DNA of 64,000 bases from Nonlabens tegetincola. GTDB taxonomy: Bacteria > Bacteroidota > Bacteroidia > Flavobacteriales > Flavobacteriaceae. Location: positions 186,001 to 250,000 of the forward strand of contig NZ_MQVV01000016.1 in assembly GCF_002954355.1 (NCBI RefSeq), given 5' to 3'. The notes below the pieces were generated by a model, which saw nothing but the letters and a program-made list of their open reading frames with translations, did not search any database and was not told where the DNA came from. Below are positions 24,247 through 33,380 of the stretch, one piece after another. The translations under genes and the position numbers were made by a program. Within the stretch, counting starts at the first letter, position 1, and each line of letters starts with the position of its first letter.

Positions 24247-25173
24247 ATGTTGAATTTCCAAGAACTAAATGAAGTACCCGTAGACGAAAAAATCTGGGAT
24301 ACTACCGTACAGATGTACGACAATTTCATCGCCTTTTTACCTAGATTGGGTTTAGGTCTCGCTATTATCATACTGGGTACATTAATCGCCACGTTAATCG
24401 GGCGATTAACAACAAGTAGTGTAAAATTGCGCACTAAAGATCCCTTGATGAGCAGGTTCTTGGGACGTGCGATACGTTTTACTATTATCATCGTTTTTAT
24501 TATGGTTGCTCTACGCGCTGCTGGATTGGGAGATATAAGCGCCGGTATACTGGCTACTGCTGGTGCAAGTGCCGTGGTACTAGGATTTGCTTTTAAGGAT
24601 ATAGGACAAAACTTTATTGCAGGAGTAATTTTAAGTTTTAATCGTCCTTTCAATGTTAATGATACCGTGGAGATAGGTGATAATTTTGGAAGAGTAAAAG
24701 CATTGATGTTTAGATACACAAAATTAAAATCATTTGATGGTAAGGATGTTTATATCCCAAATTCAGATGTGATAACTCAACCGGTTACCAATTATACTGA
24801 AGACGGATTCTATAGATGGGATTTTGTAGTAGGAATTGATTATGACGAGGATATAGAACTGGCTAAATCGACCATTATGCGAGCTCTAGAAAAGGATGAA
24901 AAAGTAATAAGTGATGAGAACCATGTGAATTATGTTATAGAAGATGAGCTTGCAACGAGTACCGTTAATTTAAAAGTTTTCTTTTGGGTAGATACATTAG
25001 ATTTTGGTTGGAAAGCAAATAGCACGCGCGGTCGAGTGATAGGACGAGTAAAACGCGCGTTAATGGAAGAAGGCTATTATTTACCGGCAGATATTCAAGA
25101 AATTAAACTGTATGGAAAGGATTCTGAATTACCTTTGTCACTCACTGATAAAAGACTGAAAAAAGATGCTTAA
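24247..25173 (+). CDS. MscS-family mechanosensitive channel
   Basis: 308 residues with about three membrane spans (LPRLGLGLAIIILGTLIATLI, FTIIIVFIMVALRAAGL and the pore helix). ISAGILATAGASAVVLGFAFKDIGQNFIAG is the Gly/Ala-rich pore-lining TM3. A cytoplasmic beta domain follows (FNVNDTVEIGDNFGRVKAL, VYIPNSDVITQPVTNY). MscS channels open on membrane stretch and release solutes on osmotic downshock. The coding strand opposite also shows an open frame over 24231-24719, which is a shadow. The next gene overlaps by 8 bases. Confidence 0.9.
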   Translation: MLNFQELNEVPVDEKIWDTTVQMYDNFIAFLPRLGLGLAIIILGTLIATLIGRLTTSSVKLRTKDPLMSRFLGRAIRFTIIIVFIMVALRAAGLGDISAGILATAGASAVVLGFAFKDIGQNFIAGVILSFNRPFNVNDTVEIGDNFGRVKALMFRYTKLKSFDGKDVYIPNSDVITQPVTNYTEDGFYRWDFVVGIDYDEDIELAKSTIMRALEKDEKVISDENHVNYVIEDELATSTVNLKVFFWVDTLDFGWKANSTRGRVIGRVKRALMEEGYYLPADIQEIKLYGKDSELPLSLTDKRLKKDA

Positions 25174-25438
25174 ATTCTTTAAATATCTTGCTATTGTTGA
25201 AGGCTATTCCTTCCTTCTTATTTTATTTGTTACTATGCCATTGAAATACCTGGCTGACTTTGGTTTCCCCAACAAAATTGCTGGTATGGCACATGGTTTT
25301 TTATTCTTGGCTTATGTAGTAGTTGCCATTTTAGTTGGAGCACAACTTAAATGGAAATTTAAAACTACTTTAATAGCCTTGGTTATGTCAGTTGTTCCTT
25401 TTGGAACATTTTGGTTTGAGGAAAAATACCTGGCTTAA
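25166..25438 (+). CDS. DUF3817 membrane protein
   Basis: 90 residues with three membrane spans (YLAIVEGYSFLLILFVTMPL, MAHGFLFLAYVVVAILVG, TTLIALVMSVVPFGTFWFE). The EGYSFLLIL...HG-x-LF pattern and the final PFG-TFWFE fit the DUF3817 family, function unknown. It starts inside the last codons of the MscS gene (8-base overlap), so the two are translationally coupled. That suggests a shared role in membrane stress. Confidence 0.8.
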   Translation: MLKFFKYLAIVEGYSFLLILFVTMPLKYLADFGFPNKIAGMAHGFLFLAYVVVAILVGAQLKWKFKTTLIALVMSVVPFGTFWFEEKYLA

Positions 25439-25519
25439 ACAGAGTTTTAATATCGATAATTTTATAAAAATTGAAATAATCGATAATGTTGTTGAACTAG
25501 TCATCAAAAAACAGCAACA

Positions 25520-26052
25520 ATGAGCAACAGCCTAACAGATTTAATGTGCCTTGACATTTACTTATCCAGTTTAAATGACAAAGAATACCAATCCATTCAA
25601 AAAGAATTAGAAACAGCCGTACCTAAAATGATGCCACTCCTGTCTTGGGATATCTTCATGGATGGTAATTACCGTTACACTTCTGCTCTTAAAAGAAAAC
25701 AGGATCTCTTCTCCATAAAAAATTTAGCCATGGATTATCAATGGATTATGAAGCGATTATCGTCACTGATAAAGATCAAAAGATAATTTGGGTAAATGAT
25801 GGATTTTCCGAAATGACTGGATATTCTACTCAATTTGCAATAAACAAAACACCACGATTCCTACAAGGAAACCAAACTAAAGAAGCTACTAAAAACCGTA
25901 TACGTTTTAATATTAAACAACATAAACCATTTAGTGAGGTAATTGTAAATCATAGAAAAGATGGTACCACTTACAAATGTAAAGTGAACATCATTCCTTT
26001 ATACCATAACCAGACAACACACTATATCGCTTTTGAAAAACAAATTGCTTAA
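25520..26052 (+). pseudogene. PAS-domain protein, frameshifted
   Basis: The first frame runs 25520-25786 (MSNSLTDLMCLDIYLSSLND...AMDYQWIMKRL, with LSWDIF) and is lost to a nonsense tail. From 25741 a second frame carries MDYEAIIVTDKDQKIIWVND, EMTGYS, PRFLQG and a REDOX/PAS end to 26052. Together they make one ~175-residue flavobacterial PAS protein of the usual length. The shift falls exactly at two adjacent 11-base near-copies (25730-25740 and 25741-25751, 10 of 11 identical). Gene is probably inactive, or the two parts are expressed separately. PAS target unknown. Confidence 0.75.
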
Positions 26053-26103
26053 ATAAACAGGCGATGTAGTTCCTTGATTAAGTAGTTAACCTATATTTTC
26101 TTA

Positions 26104-27144
26104 TTATTTATTATTCCTTTTAATCCACCTGCGATAGGCAGCTGCATTAATATTGTGTTGTGTGAGTGTTTTGGCAAATTTGTGATAACCAAAATTTTGA
26201 ACGTCGGCAACGAAGTAAAAGTAATCGTGATTTTCTGGTTGTAGAACAGCATTAATAGCGTCAATATCCGGTGTTACGATAGGACCAGGTGGCAATCCAG
26301 CATTTTTATAGGTGTTGTATTCACTATCTATTTCTAAATGCTTGTATAGAACCTGTTTAATGACTTGATTGAAATCACCGTCCTTTTTCTTTTTGGCGTA
26401 GATTACGGTAGGATCTGCATCTAGTTTTATATTCTTTTTTAGACGATTCAAATACACACCAGCTACTCTTGCACGCTCATCCTTCATTGCTGTTTCCTTA
26501 TGAACAATACTTGCTAAAATATAGGCTTGTGATGGAGAAAGGCGCTGCTTGCTAGCAAGACTTCTTCTATTCTCGTTCCAGTATTGCTGGTGATAGCTGT
26601 ATAATTTATCTCTTAAAGAAGTTGCGGTGGTATTCCAATAACTATCATACGTGTTAGGTAAAAATAAGGTCAAGGCCTCTTCTCTACTTACTCCTGCCTT
26701 ATTAAGAAAAGTAGAATCTGTAAACGCTTTTAATAAACTTAAACTATCTGGTTCTACTTGAGCCGCAAGCCTTCCTGCTAGATCCTCAATTCGTTCCTGA
26801 TTATTAAATCTAACTTTTACTGGAGTATTACCACTGCGCAGCGTATTGATGATATCGTTGTTAGAACTTCCTTTTTTAATTAGAAACCGACCTGCCTTTA
26901 CATTTTCATGATATTTTTTGCGAACAGCCGTTTGATGCAACGCGTCTCGATCTTCTACAGCATCGGCAATAATTAGGAATGCCTTGTTATAATCTGCATC
27001 ACTTGGTATGAATACCTCATAGGTTTCAGATTCAAAATTGGTATTGGGTGATAAGAAAGTGGTATAAACTTTATAGGCAAATCCTGCCATAAACAACAGT
27101 CCTACAAGGACTACTCCTAAAATAATTTTGCGGTATTTATTCAT
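26104..27144 (-). CDS. mltG: Endolytic murein transglycosylase
   Basis: 346 residues: N-terminal membrane anchor (ILGVVLVGLLFMAGFAYKVY), then a YceG/MltG domain with LPNTYDSYW, SIVHKETAM (catalytic Glu217), RVAGVYLNRLKKNIKLDADPTVIYA and YNTYKNAGLPPGPI. MltG cleaves nascent glycan strands in the periplasm and sets their length. It overlaps the GNAT gene by 8 bases and lies in the dapF-GNAT-mltG operon, which joins a peptidoglycan-precursor enzyme with a peptidoglycan-cutting one. Confidence 0.93.
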   Translation of the reverse strand: MNKYRKIILGVVLVGLLFMAGFAYKVYTTFLSPNTNFESETYEVFIPSDADYNKAFLIIADAVEDRDALHQTAVRKKYHENVKAGRFLIKKGSSNNDIINTLRSGNTPVKVRFNNQERIEDLAGRLAAQVEPDSLSLLKAFTDSTFLNKAGVSREEALTLFLPNTYDSYWNTTATSLRDKLYSYHQQYWNENRRSLASKQRLSPSQAYILASIVHKETAMKDERARVAGVYLNRLKKNIKLDADPTVIYAKKKKDGDFNQVIKQVLYKHLEIDSEYNTYKNAGLPPGPIVTPDIDAINAVLQPENHDYFYFVADVQNFGYHKFAKTLTQHNINAAAYRRWIKRNNK

Positions 27145-27655
27145 TAATCAATTGATAAATCAGTTCGTCTTTATAACCATCTGGAGTAGCGATCCAGTCT
27201 TTTTTTATTCCGCTTTCGCGAAAGCGTAATCTCTCAAACAACATTCTACTAGCTACATTATCCGTAGATATACTGGCATGTAGCTGGTGTAATCTAAGGT
27301 GTTTAAAAGCATATTCAATCATGAGTTGTAAACCAGCACGCGCGAGACCTTTTTTACGATGAGGTGTATCGATAACAATTCCAATTCCGGCACGATTATG
27401 AAATGGATCAAAATCATAGAGGTCTACCAAACCAGCAATTTGATCGCTATGGGTACAAATGGCTAGTCGCAGCTGCTTAACTTCATAAATATCTCGGTGA
27501 GCATTTTCTAAATACTCTCGTATCGTAAATCTAGAGTAAGGAGCTAGTAAATTCCCTACTTCCCATAATTCAGAATCATTCTCTAGCTGATAGATGTATT
27601 CCATATCAGCCAGATCAACAGCGCGCAGGTAACAAGTTTCATTCCTCAACATCAT
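27137..27655 (-). CDS. GNAT acetyltransferase (RimJ/RimL-like)
   Basis: 172 residues. MLRNETCYLRAVDLADMEYIYQLEND, then AGIGIVIDTPHRKKGLARAGLQLMIEYAF with a modified acyl-CoA loop RKKGLA, LHQLHASISTDNVASRMLFERLRF and a final DGYKDELIYQL. This is the RimJ/RimL/SpeG-like layout; substrate unknown. ATG at 27655 or 27652 can both serve. It overlaps dapF by 4 bases upstream and mltG by 8 bases downstream. The palindrome at 27211 codes for RFRES near the C-terminus. Confidence 0.85.
   Translation of the reverse strand: MMLRNETCYLRAVDLADMEYIYQLENDSELWEVGNLLAPYSRFTIREYLENAHRDIYEVKQLRLAICTHSDQIAGLVDLYDFDPFHNRAGIGIVIDTPHRKKGLARAGLQLMIEYAFKHLRLHQLHASISTDNVASRMLFERLRFRESGIKKDWIATPDGYKDELIYQLINE
27211..27226. 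repeat. CGCTTTCGCGAAAGCG palindrome, copy 6 (in a coding region)
   Basis: Exact 16-base palindrome inside the GNAT gene, translated in the RFRES frame (LRFRESG). Confidence 0.93.
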
Positions 27656-28434
27656 ATATTAATGTTTCCTTTAAACACTTGCTGGGCTGGACCCGAAAGC
27701 CAAATATCAGTATAACCATTATCCTTGTTTACAAAACGCACAGATAACTCGCCACCTGGAGTTACTAGTGAAACGTTTGTATTTGTCGTATGACTCGTAG
27801 CATGCATGGCTAGAGCAACCGCAGTTACTCCTGTACCACAGCTATAGGTTTCATCCTCTACACCGCGTTCATAAGTACGCACTTTATAAGTACCGTGAGA
27901 GATAGGTTGAACAAAATTAATATTGGCACCATCATCACCATAAACTTCATGTCGCAGCTTTCTTCCTGCCTCAACAACGGGATAATTATCAAGGTCTGCC
28001 ACTAATTGCACATGGTGTGGCGATCCTGTATTAGTAAAGCAATATTCTTTATTATCGTCTACCTTATTGACATCAATCATTTGAAGGCTTATGGTTCCGT
28101 CGTCATTAACGACCGCATCGTGCTTACCGTCAATAGCGTTAAAGGTGGTTTGTTTTTCAAAGATTCCTAAAAAATGAGCAAAACTTACTATACAACGACC
28201 ACCATTACCACACATGGTACTTTCATTACCATCTGAATTGAAGTAAACCATGTTAAAATCTAAATGAGCATGATTCTCTAATAAGATAAAACCGTCACCA
28301 CCAATTCCAAATCTTCTGTCACAGATACGTGCAATTGTTTTGGCATCTTTTTTGGTAAAAGATAAATCGCGATTATCTACTATGACAAAGTCGTTTCCAG
28401 TGCCTTGATACTTATAAAAGGTGAGTGAATCCAT
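27652..28434 (-). CDS. dapF: Diaminopimelate epimerase
   Basis: 260 residues. The two catalytic cysteines are visible: Cys75 in MCGNGGRC and Cys199 in YSCGTGVTA; GTGNDFVIVDN is at the start. DapF converts LL- to meso-diaminopimelate for lysine and peptidoglycan. Cytoplasmic. First gene of a three-gene operon with 4- and 8-base overlaps. A -7 box TATTTTTG reads on the minus strand at 28439-28446, five bases before the start, so a very short leader is implied. Confidence 0.95.
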   Translation of the reverse strand: MDSLTFYKYQGTGNDFVIVDNRDLSFTKKDAKTIARICDRRFGIGGDGFILLENHAHLDFNMVYFNSDGNESTMCGNGGRCIVSFAHFLGIFEKQTTFNAIDGKHDAVVNDDGTISLQMIDVNKVDDNKEYCFTNTGSPHHVQLVADLDNYPVVEAGRKLRHEVYGDDGANINFVQPISHGTYKVRTYERGVEDETYSCGTGVTAVALAMHATSHTTNTNVSLVTPGGELSVRFVNKDNGYTDIWLSGPAQQVFKGNINI

Positions 28435-28438
28435 GATG

Positions 28439-28446
28439 CAAAAATA
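28439..28446 (-). promoter_or_regulatory. -7 box of the dapF operon
   Basis: TATTTTTG on the minus strand, starting five bases upstream of the dapF ATG. No TTG at the normal distance. Confidence 0.4.
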
Positions 28447-28587
28447 CTATCAATTATACTAAAATTAAGGATGTAAATGCATTGTTTAATATGTTATCAA
28501 TCCATTGTTAATTAAGGTTAATTTGACGGTATAAAAACAATGAATTAAATAATTTTAAGTTCAATAAGAAGCTAAAAAAAGAAAGAA

Positions 28588-30003
28588 ATGAAAAGTTTAA
28601 TCAAAAATTTCGGTATGGCTGTTTTAGGTGGCGCTGTTGTTTTAGGTACTTATAAAATAGCCTTTGAACCAGAGTCACAAATTGCCGCACAACAATCACA
28701 ACAAGTTGCTAATGAGGTGCAAACACCAGTACTTCCTGTAAAGAATGTTAATTACACTAATTCTATAGAAGGTATCGATTTTACCGAAGCCGCAGAAAAA
28801 ACAGTGCATGCTGTGGTCCACGTAAAAAATACTACTATAGCTCGTGGTGGTATGTCTATTGCCGATCTTATGTATGGTAGAACACCTTATCGCCAGGCAG
28901 TAGGAACTGGTAGTGGTGTTATTATAACCGGTGATGGGTATATCGTAACTAATAATCACGTTATTGAAAATGCACAAAGTCTAGAAGTGACATTAAATAA
29001 TAACAAAACCTACAAGGCAGAACTCGTGGGAACTGAACCTAATAGTGATATTGCCCTATTAAAAATAGAAGCTGATGAAGAATTACCTTATGTAGTTTTT
29101 GGTGATAGTAATCAAGCTAAAATTGGTGAATGGGTACTGGCTGTAGGAAACCCTTTTAATCTAACAAGTACTGTTACCGCTGGGATTATAAGTGCAAAAG
29201 GACGTGATCTAGATGAACGCGATAGAAAAATGCAGTCTTTTATTCAAACTGATGCTGCTGTTAACCCAGGAAACTCAGGTGGCGCATTAGTCAACCAAAA
29301 TGGGGAATTAATTGGTATCAATACCGCAATTGCTAGTAGAACTGGTTCCTATGTAGGATACTCTTTTGCAGTTCCATCAAATAACGCTCGTAAGATTATC
29401 GAGGATCTTATGGAATTTGGATTTGTACAGAAAGGTATGCTAGGAATATCAGGAACAGACCTTAATGGTAACATCGCTGATGAAATGGGAATTGATGAGA
29501 GTGAAGGAATATATGTTGCCAAAGTGGTTGAAAATTCTGGTGCTGCAAAAGCGAATCTAAAAAATGGTGACATTATTAAAAGTATAGATGGTTTAAAAAT
29601 GAAAACCTTTGCCGATTTAACCGGATACATTTCGAGTAAAAATCCAGGTGATATTGTTTATGTGAGCTACCTAAGAAATGGAGTTCAAAAACAAGCTCAA
29701 ATTGAAATAACAAAAAACAATACGGTTCTCATTCCTCAAATTGAAATGGAAGTACGTAATCTTTTTAAAGAGGATCAAAAGATATTTGATACTAAAAAAG
29801 GTGTACGCATCACAAGAACAACAGGCGAATTATCTAGATATGACATGAGAGATTATATCATCACCAAGGTAAATGATTATGAAATTACTAATATTGACGA
29901 TCTACAAGAAATTTTAAGAGAGGTAAACCCAAGAGAGACACTATTGATTCAAATGAAAAACAGTCGTGGCGAAGTAGAACGATTTAGATATACAATAGAT
30001 TAA
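28588..30003 (+). CDS. DegP/DegQ-like periplasmic serine protease
   Basis: 471 residues. N-terminal hydrophobic signal/anchor (FGMAVLGGAVVLGTYKIAF). Trypsin-like domain with His124 (TNNHVIENA), Asp154 (NSDIALLKI) and Ser230 (NPGNSGGALVN), then two PDZ domains from about residues 280 and 390 (YVAKVVENSGAAKANLKNGDIIKSIDG). HtrA proteases degrade or refold misfolded envelope proteins. The 153-base gap upstream with dapF is divergent and contains the promoters of both. Well preserved and full length. Confidence 0.93.
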   Translation: MKSLIKNFGMAVLGGAVVLGTYKIAFEPESQIAAQQSQQVANEVQTPVLPVKNVNYTNSIEGIDFTEAAEKTVHAVVHVKNTTIARGGMSIADLMYGRTPYRQAVGTGSGVIITGDGYIVTNNHVIENAQSLEVTLNNNKTYKAELVGTEPNSDIALLKIEADEELPYVVFGDSNQAKIGEWVLAVGNPFNLTSTVTAGIISAKGRDLDERDRKMQSFIQTDAAVNPGNSGGALVNQNGELIGINTAIASRTGSYVGYSFAVPSNNARKIIEDLMEFGFVQKGMLGISGTDLNGNIADEMGIDESEGIYVAKVVENSGAAKANLKNGDIIKSIDGLKMKTFADLTGYISSKNPGDIVYVSYLRNGVQKQAQIEITKNNTVLIPQIEMEVRNLFKEDQKIFDTKKGVRITRTTGELSRYDMRDYIITKVNDYEITNIDDLQEILREVNPRETLLIQMKNSRGEVERFRYTID

Positions 30004-30025
30004 TTAGAAATGTTGGTTAATAAAG

Positions 30026-30062
30026 TACCGCTATCTTTATTTCAAGGTAGCGGTATTTTTTA
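30026..30062. terminator. Terminator between the convergent degP-like and DUF4251 genes
   Basis: TACCGCTATCTT / AAGGTAGCGGTA: 12-base stem with one T-G pair and a 6-base loop, followed by TTTTTTATT. The T-run favours the plus-strand message. Confidence 0.8.
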
Positions 30063-30584
30063 TTGATCAACCAATTGAGCATCATAATTCATGAAAGTTC
30101 TACTAGTAGAAGTAACATATATTTTTGAAAATCCATGTTTTAAAAATTCAATAACAAACTCATGGTTCTCATCCTTACCAGAAGCATTAAATTTTCTAGT
30201 TATCATCTTTCTTTCTTCATTAATAATGATTTCATTATCACTTATGGGAGCTTCCACTACAATTCCAGGATTAGACATATAACGTGTAGAAAGTCTTTGT
30301 TCTCCATAAAAAGGAAGTTGAGTAAACAAGGAATCATTTCTTACCTCAAAAGTTACAGACTCACCTGATAGGTTTATACGATTGGGAGAATCACCTCTTT
30401 GCATCGTGACTTGGGTTAATACTTGATTAGTAGCATTTGTATTAAAAGGGTACGCTACAGTTACATCAAGTTTAAAGTCATTAGTCGCAATACCCTTTAC
30501 ACGATTAAAATCTTCGACCGTATAAGTTTTAGAAGAACTACATCCTATTATAAAAAGTAAACCTATTAATAGAGAGAAACGCAT
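30060..30584 (-). CDS. DUF4251-like lipoprotein
   Basis: 174 residues with signal MRFSLLIGLLFIIGC (Cys15). The mature part has NATNQVLTQVTMQRGDSPNRINL, LPFYGEQRLSTRYMSNPGIVVEAP and a FNASGKDENHEFVIEF strand, a pattern I associate with DUF4251 of Bacteroidota. Role unknown. It faces the type B cargo gene to its right, on the same strand, 54 bases away. Confidence 0.6.
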   Translation of the reverse strand: MRFSLLIGLLFIIGCSSSKTYTVEDFNRVKGIATNDFKLDVTVAYPFNTNATNQVLTQVTMQRGDSPNRINLSGESVTFEVRNDSLFTQLPFYGEQRLSTRYMSNPGIVVEAPISDNEIIINEERKMITRKFNASGKDENHEFVIEFLKHGFSKIYVTSTSRTFMNYDAQLVDQ

Positions 30585-30637
30585 TTTTATTTTAAAGTTA
30601 CCTATTTAAATTCTTAAAACACTTAATATTCTAATAA

Positions 30638-32512
30638 TTAACGTATTAGTGAAAAATGACCCGTGATAGATTTATTATCATAGTCCAATTTAAACCAGTA
30701 ATCACTACTTGGTAAAGGTTGCCCGTTGTATGTTCCATCCCATCCTACTCTAACCGCGATATCATTTATCTCCTTGATCAACTTACCGTGTCTATCAAAT
30801 ATTTGGAGTCTGGCATCTGGAAAGTTTCTTAACCCTTCAAAATTAAAATAGTCATTAAAACCATCTTGATTAGGAGTAAAAAACTGAGGTATAATTATTC
30901 TGTTGTATTCTTGTTGAACTATCGTACAATTTAGTCTATCACGAACAAAAACAGTGACTTGAGTAAAAGTAGTAATATCAAAGTTTGGCAAATCAGACCA
31001 CCTTAAACCGTCAATACTGTATTGAAAATTTGACAAGTCAGTATTAGACAGTGTTACTTGTAAATCATTTCCAATAACGATTATTTCATCAATTATAGGA
31101 GCTTCGGTAATTGTTACAGTAAATGTCGCTGTAGAAGAACAACCGTCGTTGTTAATTACTTCTACGGTATAAATTCCTTCAGTATCAACGTCAATAGTTG
31201 GTGTACCTTCTCCAGTGCTCCATACGTAACTTGCTGGTGAGAATTGAGGATCTAGGACTACCGTTTCATCAGGACAAATTTCGTAATCTTGACTCGTTAC
31301 ATTTGGACTATTGAAGGCTAAGAAATCAATAGCAACTCTAGAATTTGAAACACAACCGCTTTGAATATCAACAGTTTCAACGTAATAAGTTCCTGGGATG
31401 GTTGTGGTATAATCATTGGAATCATCATGAATAGAGGTTCCACCTGTAGGCACGGTGTACCAAAAAGCCGTGGTCCCATTAGGCAAGGTTACTTCCATTT
31501 CTTCAGAAATACCATCACAAGCAATCACTGGATTTTGAACTGGAACTGCTAGCGGAACTGTAACATCACGAAATTCGAAAACATCAGAAAAGTTCACGCA
31601 TTGTGAATTGGATAAATTAACAGCATCTTCAGCTACTTTGACTCTATAAAAAATAGTGTCATTTAAATTAGGTGTAGTAAAAGTAGGTCCATTCTGTCCT
31701 AAAATATCAGTAAAAATAACACCATCATCGCTTTGCTGCCATTGGTACTCTGGGGTTGTGAATATGGAACTTACCGTACTTGCCGATAAAGTAATGGATT
31801 GTGCAGGATCATCCTCACATTTTGTAACAACTGTATTATTAGCCGTATCAATTATTTGTGTGGTATCACCACAAGTTCTAAAAACGATGTCATCGATGGC
31901 TAGGTCATTACCGCAACCACCAGCACCTTCATTTATTAGTTTTAAAATACATCCATTTTGTCCGGTTGCAGTAGTAAAAGTAAGACCGTATTGCTTCCAT
32001 GTAGGTGCAGGTTGTGAAAACTCAGGTGGCATTGCACCGCTTGCTAGTAAGGTGGAATCGGTAATGTCCCAAATTTCAAATCTTACTTGTATAGGAATTT
32101 CTCCAGCGCCACAAGGATTGTTGTTATCCAAAATATTGATCACCCAGGCACTAAATTCATAAGGTGTATTTTCACACAAGCCTGTTATCGGAGTTTGATA
32201 AAATAAACCTGCGGTAAAATCGGCATTTACTAAAAGCATTTTTCCATTAGGATCTCCTGTATGATCTGGAGCATCCCAAAAACTACTCAATTGTTGCATA
32301 TTACTTGAGATGGTATATTCTCCATCTTGAATACCACTATTAACGTATGTGTAGGTAGTTACATTTGCTGGTAAAGCAGGTCCATTGGTAGTTCCTGATC
32401 CAAAGGTTTCGGTAAAAATGGTTGGTCCAATTTCACCATCGCAAAATGATAATTGCGCTTTCGCGAAAGCGAAATAAAATAATACTAAAAGAGTTACAGC
32501 TATCCTTTTCAT
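30638..32512 (-). CDS. T9SS type B cargo protein with Ig-like repeats
   Basis: 624 residues from ATG 32512. Signal peptide RIAVTLLVLFYFAFAKAQ, in which the palindrome at 32456 codes for AFAKA at the cleavage site. Then a sugar-binding-like domain (TETFGSGTTNGPALPANVTTY), Ig-like/PKD-like segments (YEICPDETVVLDPQFSP, YVWSTGEGTPTIDVDTEGIYTV) and a C-terminal gliding-motility-associated sorting domain (FTPNQDGFNDYFNFEGL...IFDRHGKLI). Type B CTDs direct secretion through T9SS. Function on the cell surface, likely adhesion or degradation, cannot be told. Confidence 0.9.
   Translation of the reverse strand: MKRIAVTLLVLFYFAFAKAQLSFCDGEIGPTIFTETFGSGTTNGPALPANVTTYTYVNSGIQDGEYTISSNMQQLSSFWDAPDHTGDPNGKMLLVNADFTAGLFYQTPITGLCENTPYEFSAWVINILDNNNPCGAGEIPIQVRFEIWDITDSTLLASGAMPPEFSQPAPTWKQYGLTFTTATGQNGCILKLINEGAGGCGNDLAIDDIVFRTCGDTTQIIDTANNTVVTKCEDDPAQSITLSASTVSSIFTTPEYQWQQSDDGVIFTDILGQNGPTFTTPNLNDTIFYRVKVAEDAVNLSNSQCVNFSDVFEFRDVTVPLAVPVQNPVIACDGISEEMEVTLPNGTTAFWYTVPTGGTSIHDDSNDYTTTIPGTYYVETVDIQSGCVSNSRVAIDFLAFNSPNVTSQDYEICPDETVVLDPQFSPASYVWSTGEGTPTIDVDTEGIYTVEVINNDGCSSTATFTVTITEAPIIDEIIVIGNDLQVTLSNTDLSNFQYSIDGLRWSDLPNFDITTFTQVTVFVRDRLNCTIVQQEYNRIIIPQFFTPNQDGFNDYFNFEGLRNFPDARLQIFDRHGKLIKEINDIAVRVGWDGTYNGQPLPSSDYWFKLDYDNKSITGHFSLIR
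32456..32471. repeat. CGCTTTCGCGAAAGCG palindrome, copy 7 (in a signal-peptide codon region)
   Basis: Exact 16-base palindrome in the T9SS cargo gene. It codes for AFAKA immediately before the predicted signal peptidase cut (FAFAKA-Q). Confidence 0.93.
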
Positions 32513-32672
32513 TGAGTGCAAGATAACTAAGGTTGCTGATACTTTAACTTATAAATATATAAAGGTATTGACAGTAAATTAACAAAATTTATAAAGAGTG
32601 CTAAAGTGATATTAAGGTAAACTAAAAACAAAGAAATTCTATAACAACTGTTGTATCTTTAAAATAAAAATT

Positions 32673-32975
32673 ATGACTATACAGTTTAATTACGACGGAG
32701 TTTCTGGAAGTGAAAGACTAGAAAACTATACCAAAGAAAAGCTACAAACGATTTTTGAACGTTATGACTGGGTAACACGTGCAGACGTGTTTTTCAAAAC
32801 AGAAAATACATCGAGTGATCAAACGGGTATGATATCCCAAATAAGATTAAGTGCTCCTGGACCGAGACTTTTTGCTGAGGAGTCGCAAGATAATTTTGAA
32901 GAAGGAATTTCAAAAGTTATTACTCAACTGAAAACTCAATGTGAGAAGAGAAAAGCGACAATAGTAAAACATTAA
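32673..32975 (+). CDS. HPF/RaiA-type ribosome hibernation factor
   Basis: 100 residues of the short HPF/RaiA type: MTIQFNYDGVSGSERLENYTKEKLQTI, a central strand DWVTRADVFFKTEN and an end helix ISKVITQLKTQCEKRKATI. These proteins bind the 30S decoding site and inactivate ribosomes in stationary phase. The C-terminal dimerisation domain of long HPF is absent. The next gene starts 2 bases downstream. Confidence 0.85.
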   Translation: MTIQFNYDGVSGSERLENYTKEKLQTIFERYDWVTRADVFFKTENTSSDQTGMISQIRLSAPGPRLFAEESQDNFEEGISKVITQLKTQCEKRKATIVKH

Positions 32976-32977
32976 AA

Positions 32978-33367
32978 ATGGGAGTTCTTGCAAAATCCAG
33001 TCGTGAAGTAAGTATTTTTTACGATTCTAATAAAAAATTACACAAGGAAGTGTATGCTTACCTAGTGAGTAGTGGCAAATCAATTAATCAACGTGATATA
33101 AATAAATTTGATATTACTGGAACTATATATGCAGAACTTATTGAATTGCTAGAATGTGATATTATCGATTTAATTGACACCAGTCATGAGAAATATCAAG
33201 GTGGTGATAGTATTGAATTTAATGACGGTGTTGATGTTTTAGGCAATCAACCAGAATTATTGCGCTTTCCTATTCTAGTAAATGATAAAAAAGCTTTACA
33301 AGCTAAATCAATGAGCGACGCAATAAAGTTTTTTGATCCAGACACTGCACAAGTGAGAATACCTTAA
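32978..33367 (+). CDS. ArsC-like thioredoxin-fold protein without the catalytic Cys
   Basis: 129 residues, ArsC/Spx-like by layout: an N-terminal strand VSIFYDSNKKLHKEVYAYLV, the segment FDITGTIYAELIELLECD, and RFPILVNDKKALQAKSMSDAIKFF. In arsenate reductases the first loop holds CxxC or a single Cys followed by Ser; here YDSNKKLHK has none, so redox chemistry is unlikely. Possibly a regulator or scaffold. Placed in a likely operon hpf-ArsC-like-terC, 13 bases before terC. Confidence 0.68.
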   Translation: MGVLAKSSREVSIFYDSNKKLHKEVYAYLVSSGKSINQRDINKFDITGTIYAELIELLECDIIDLIDTSHEKYQGGDSIEFNDGVDVLGNQPELLRFPILVNDKKALQAKSMSDAIKFFDPDTAQVRIP

Positions 33368-33380
33368 GTATTTTTACATC

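Noticed and set aside
24231-24719. Open frame on the minus strand across the MscS gene
   Set aside because: It mirrors the coding frame of a clear MscS channel, has proline/serine-rich content of a shadow frame, and has no recognised motif.
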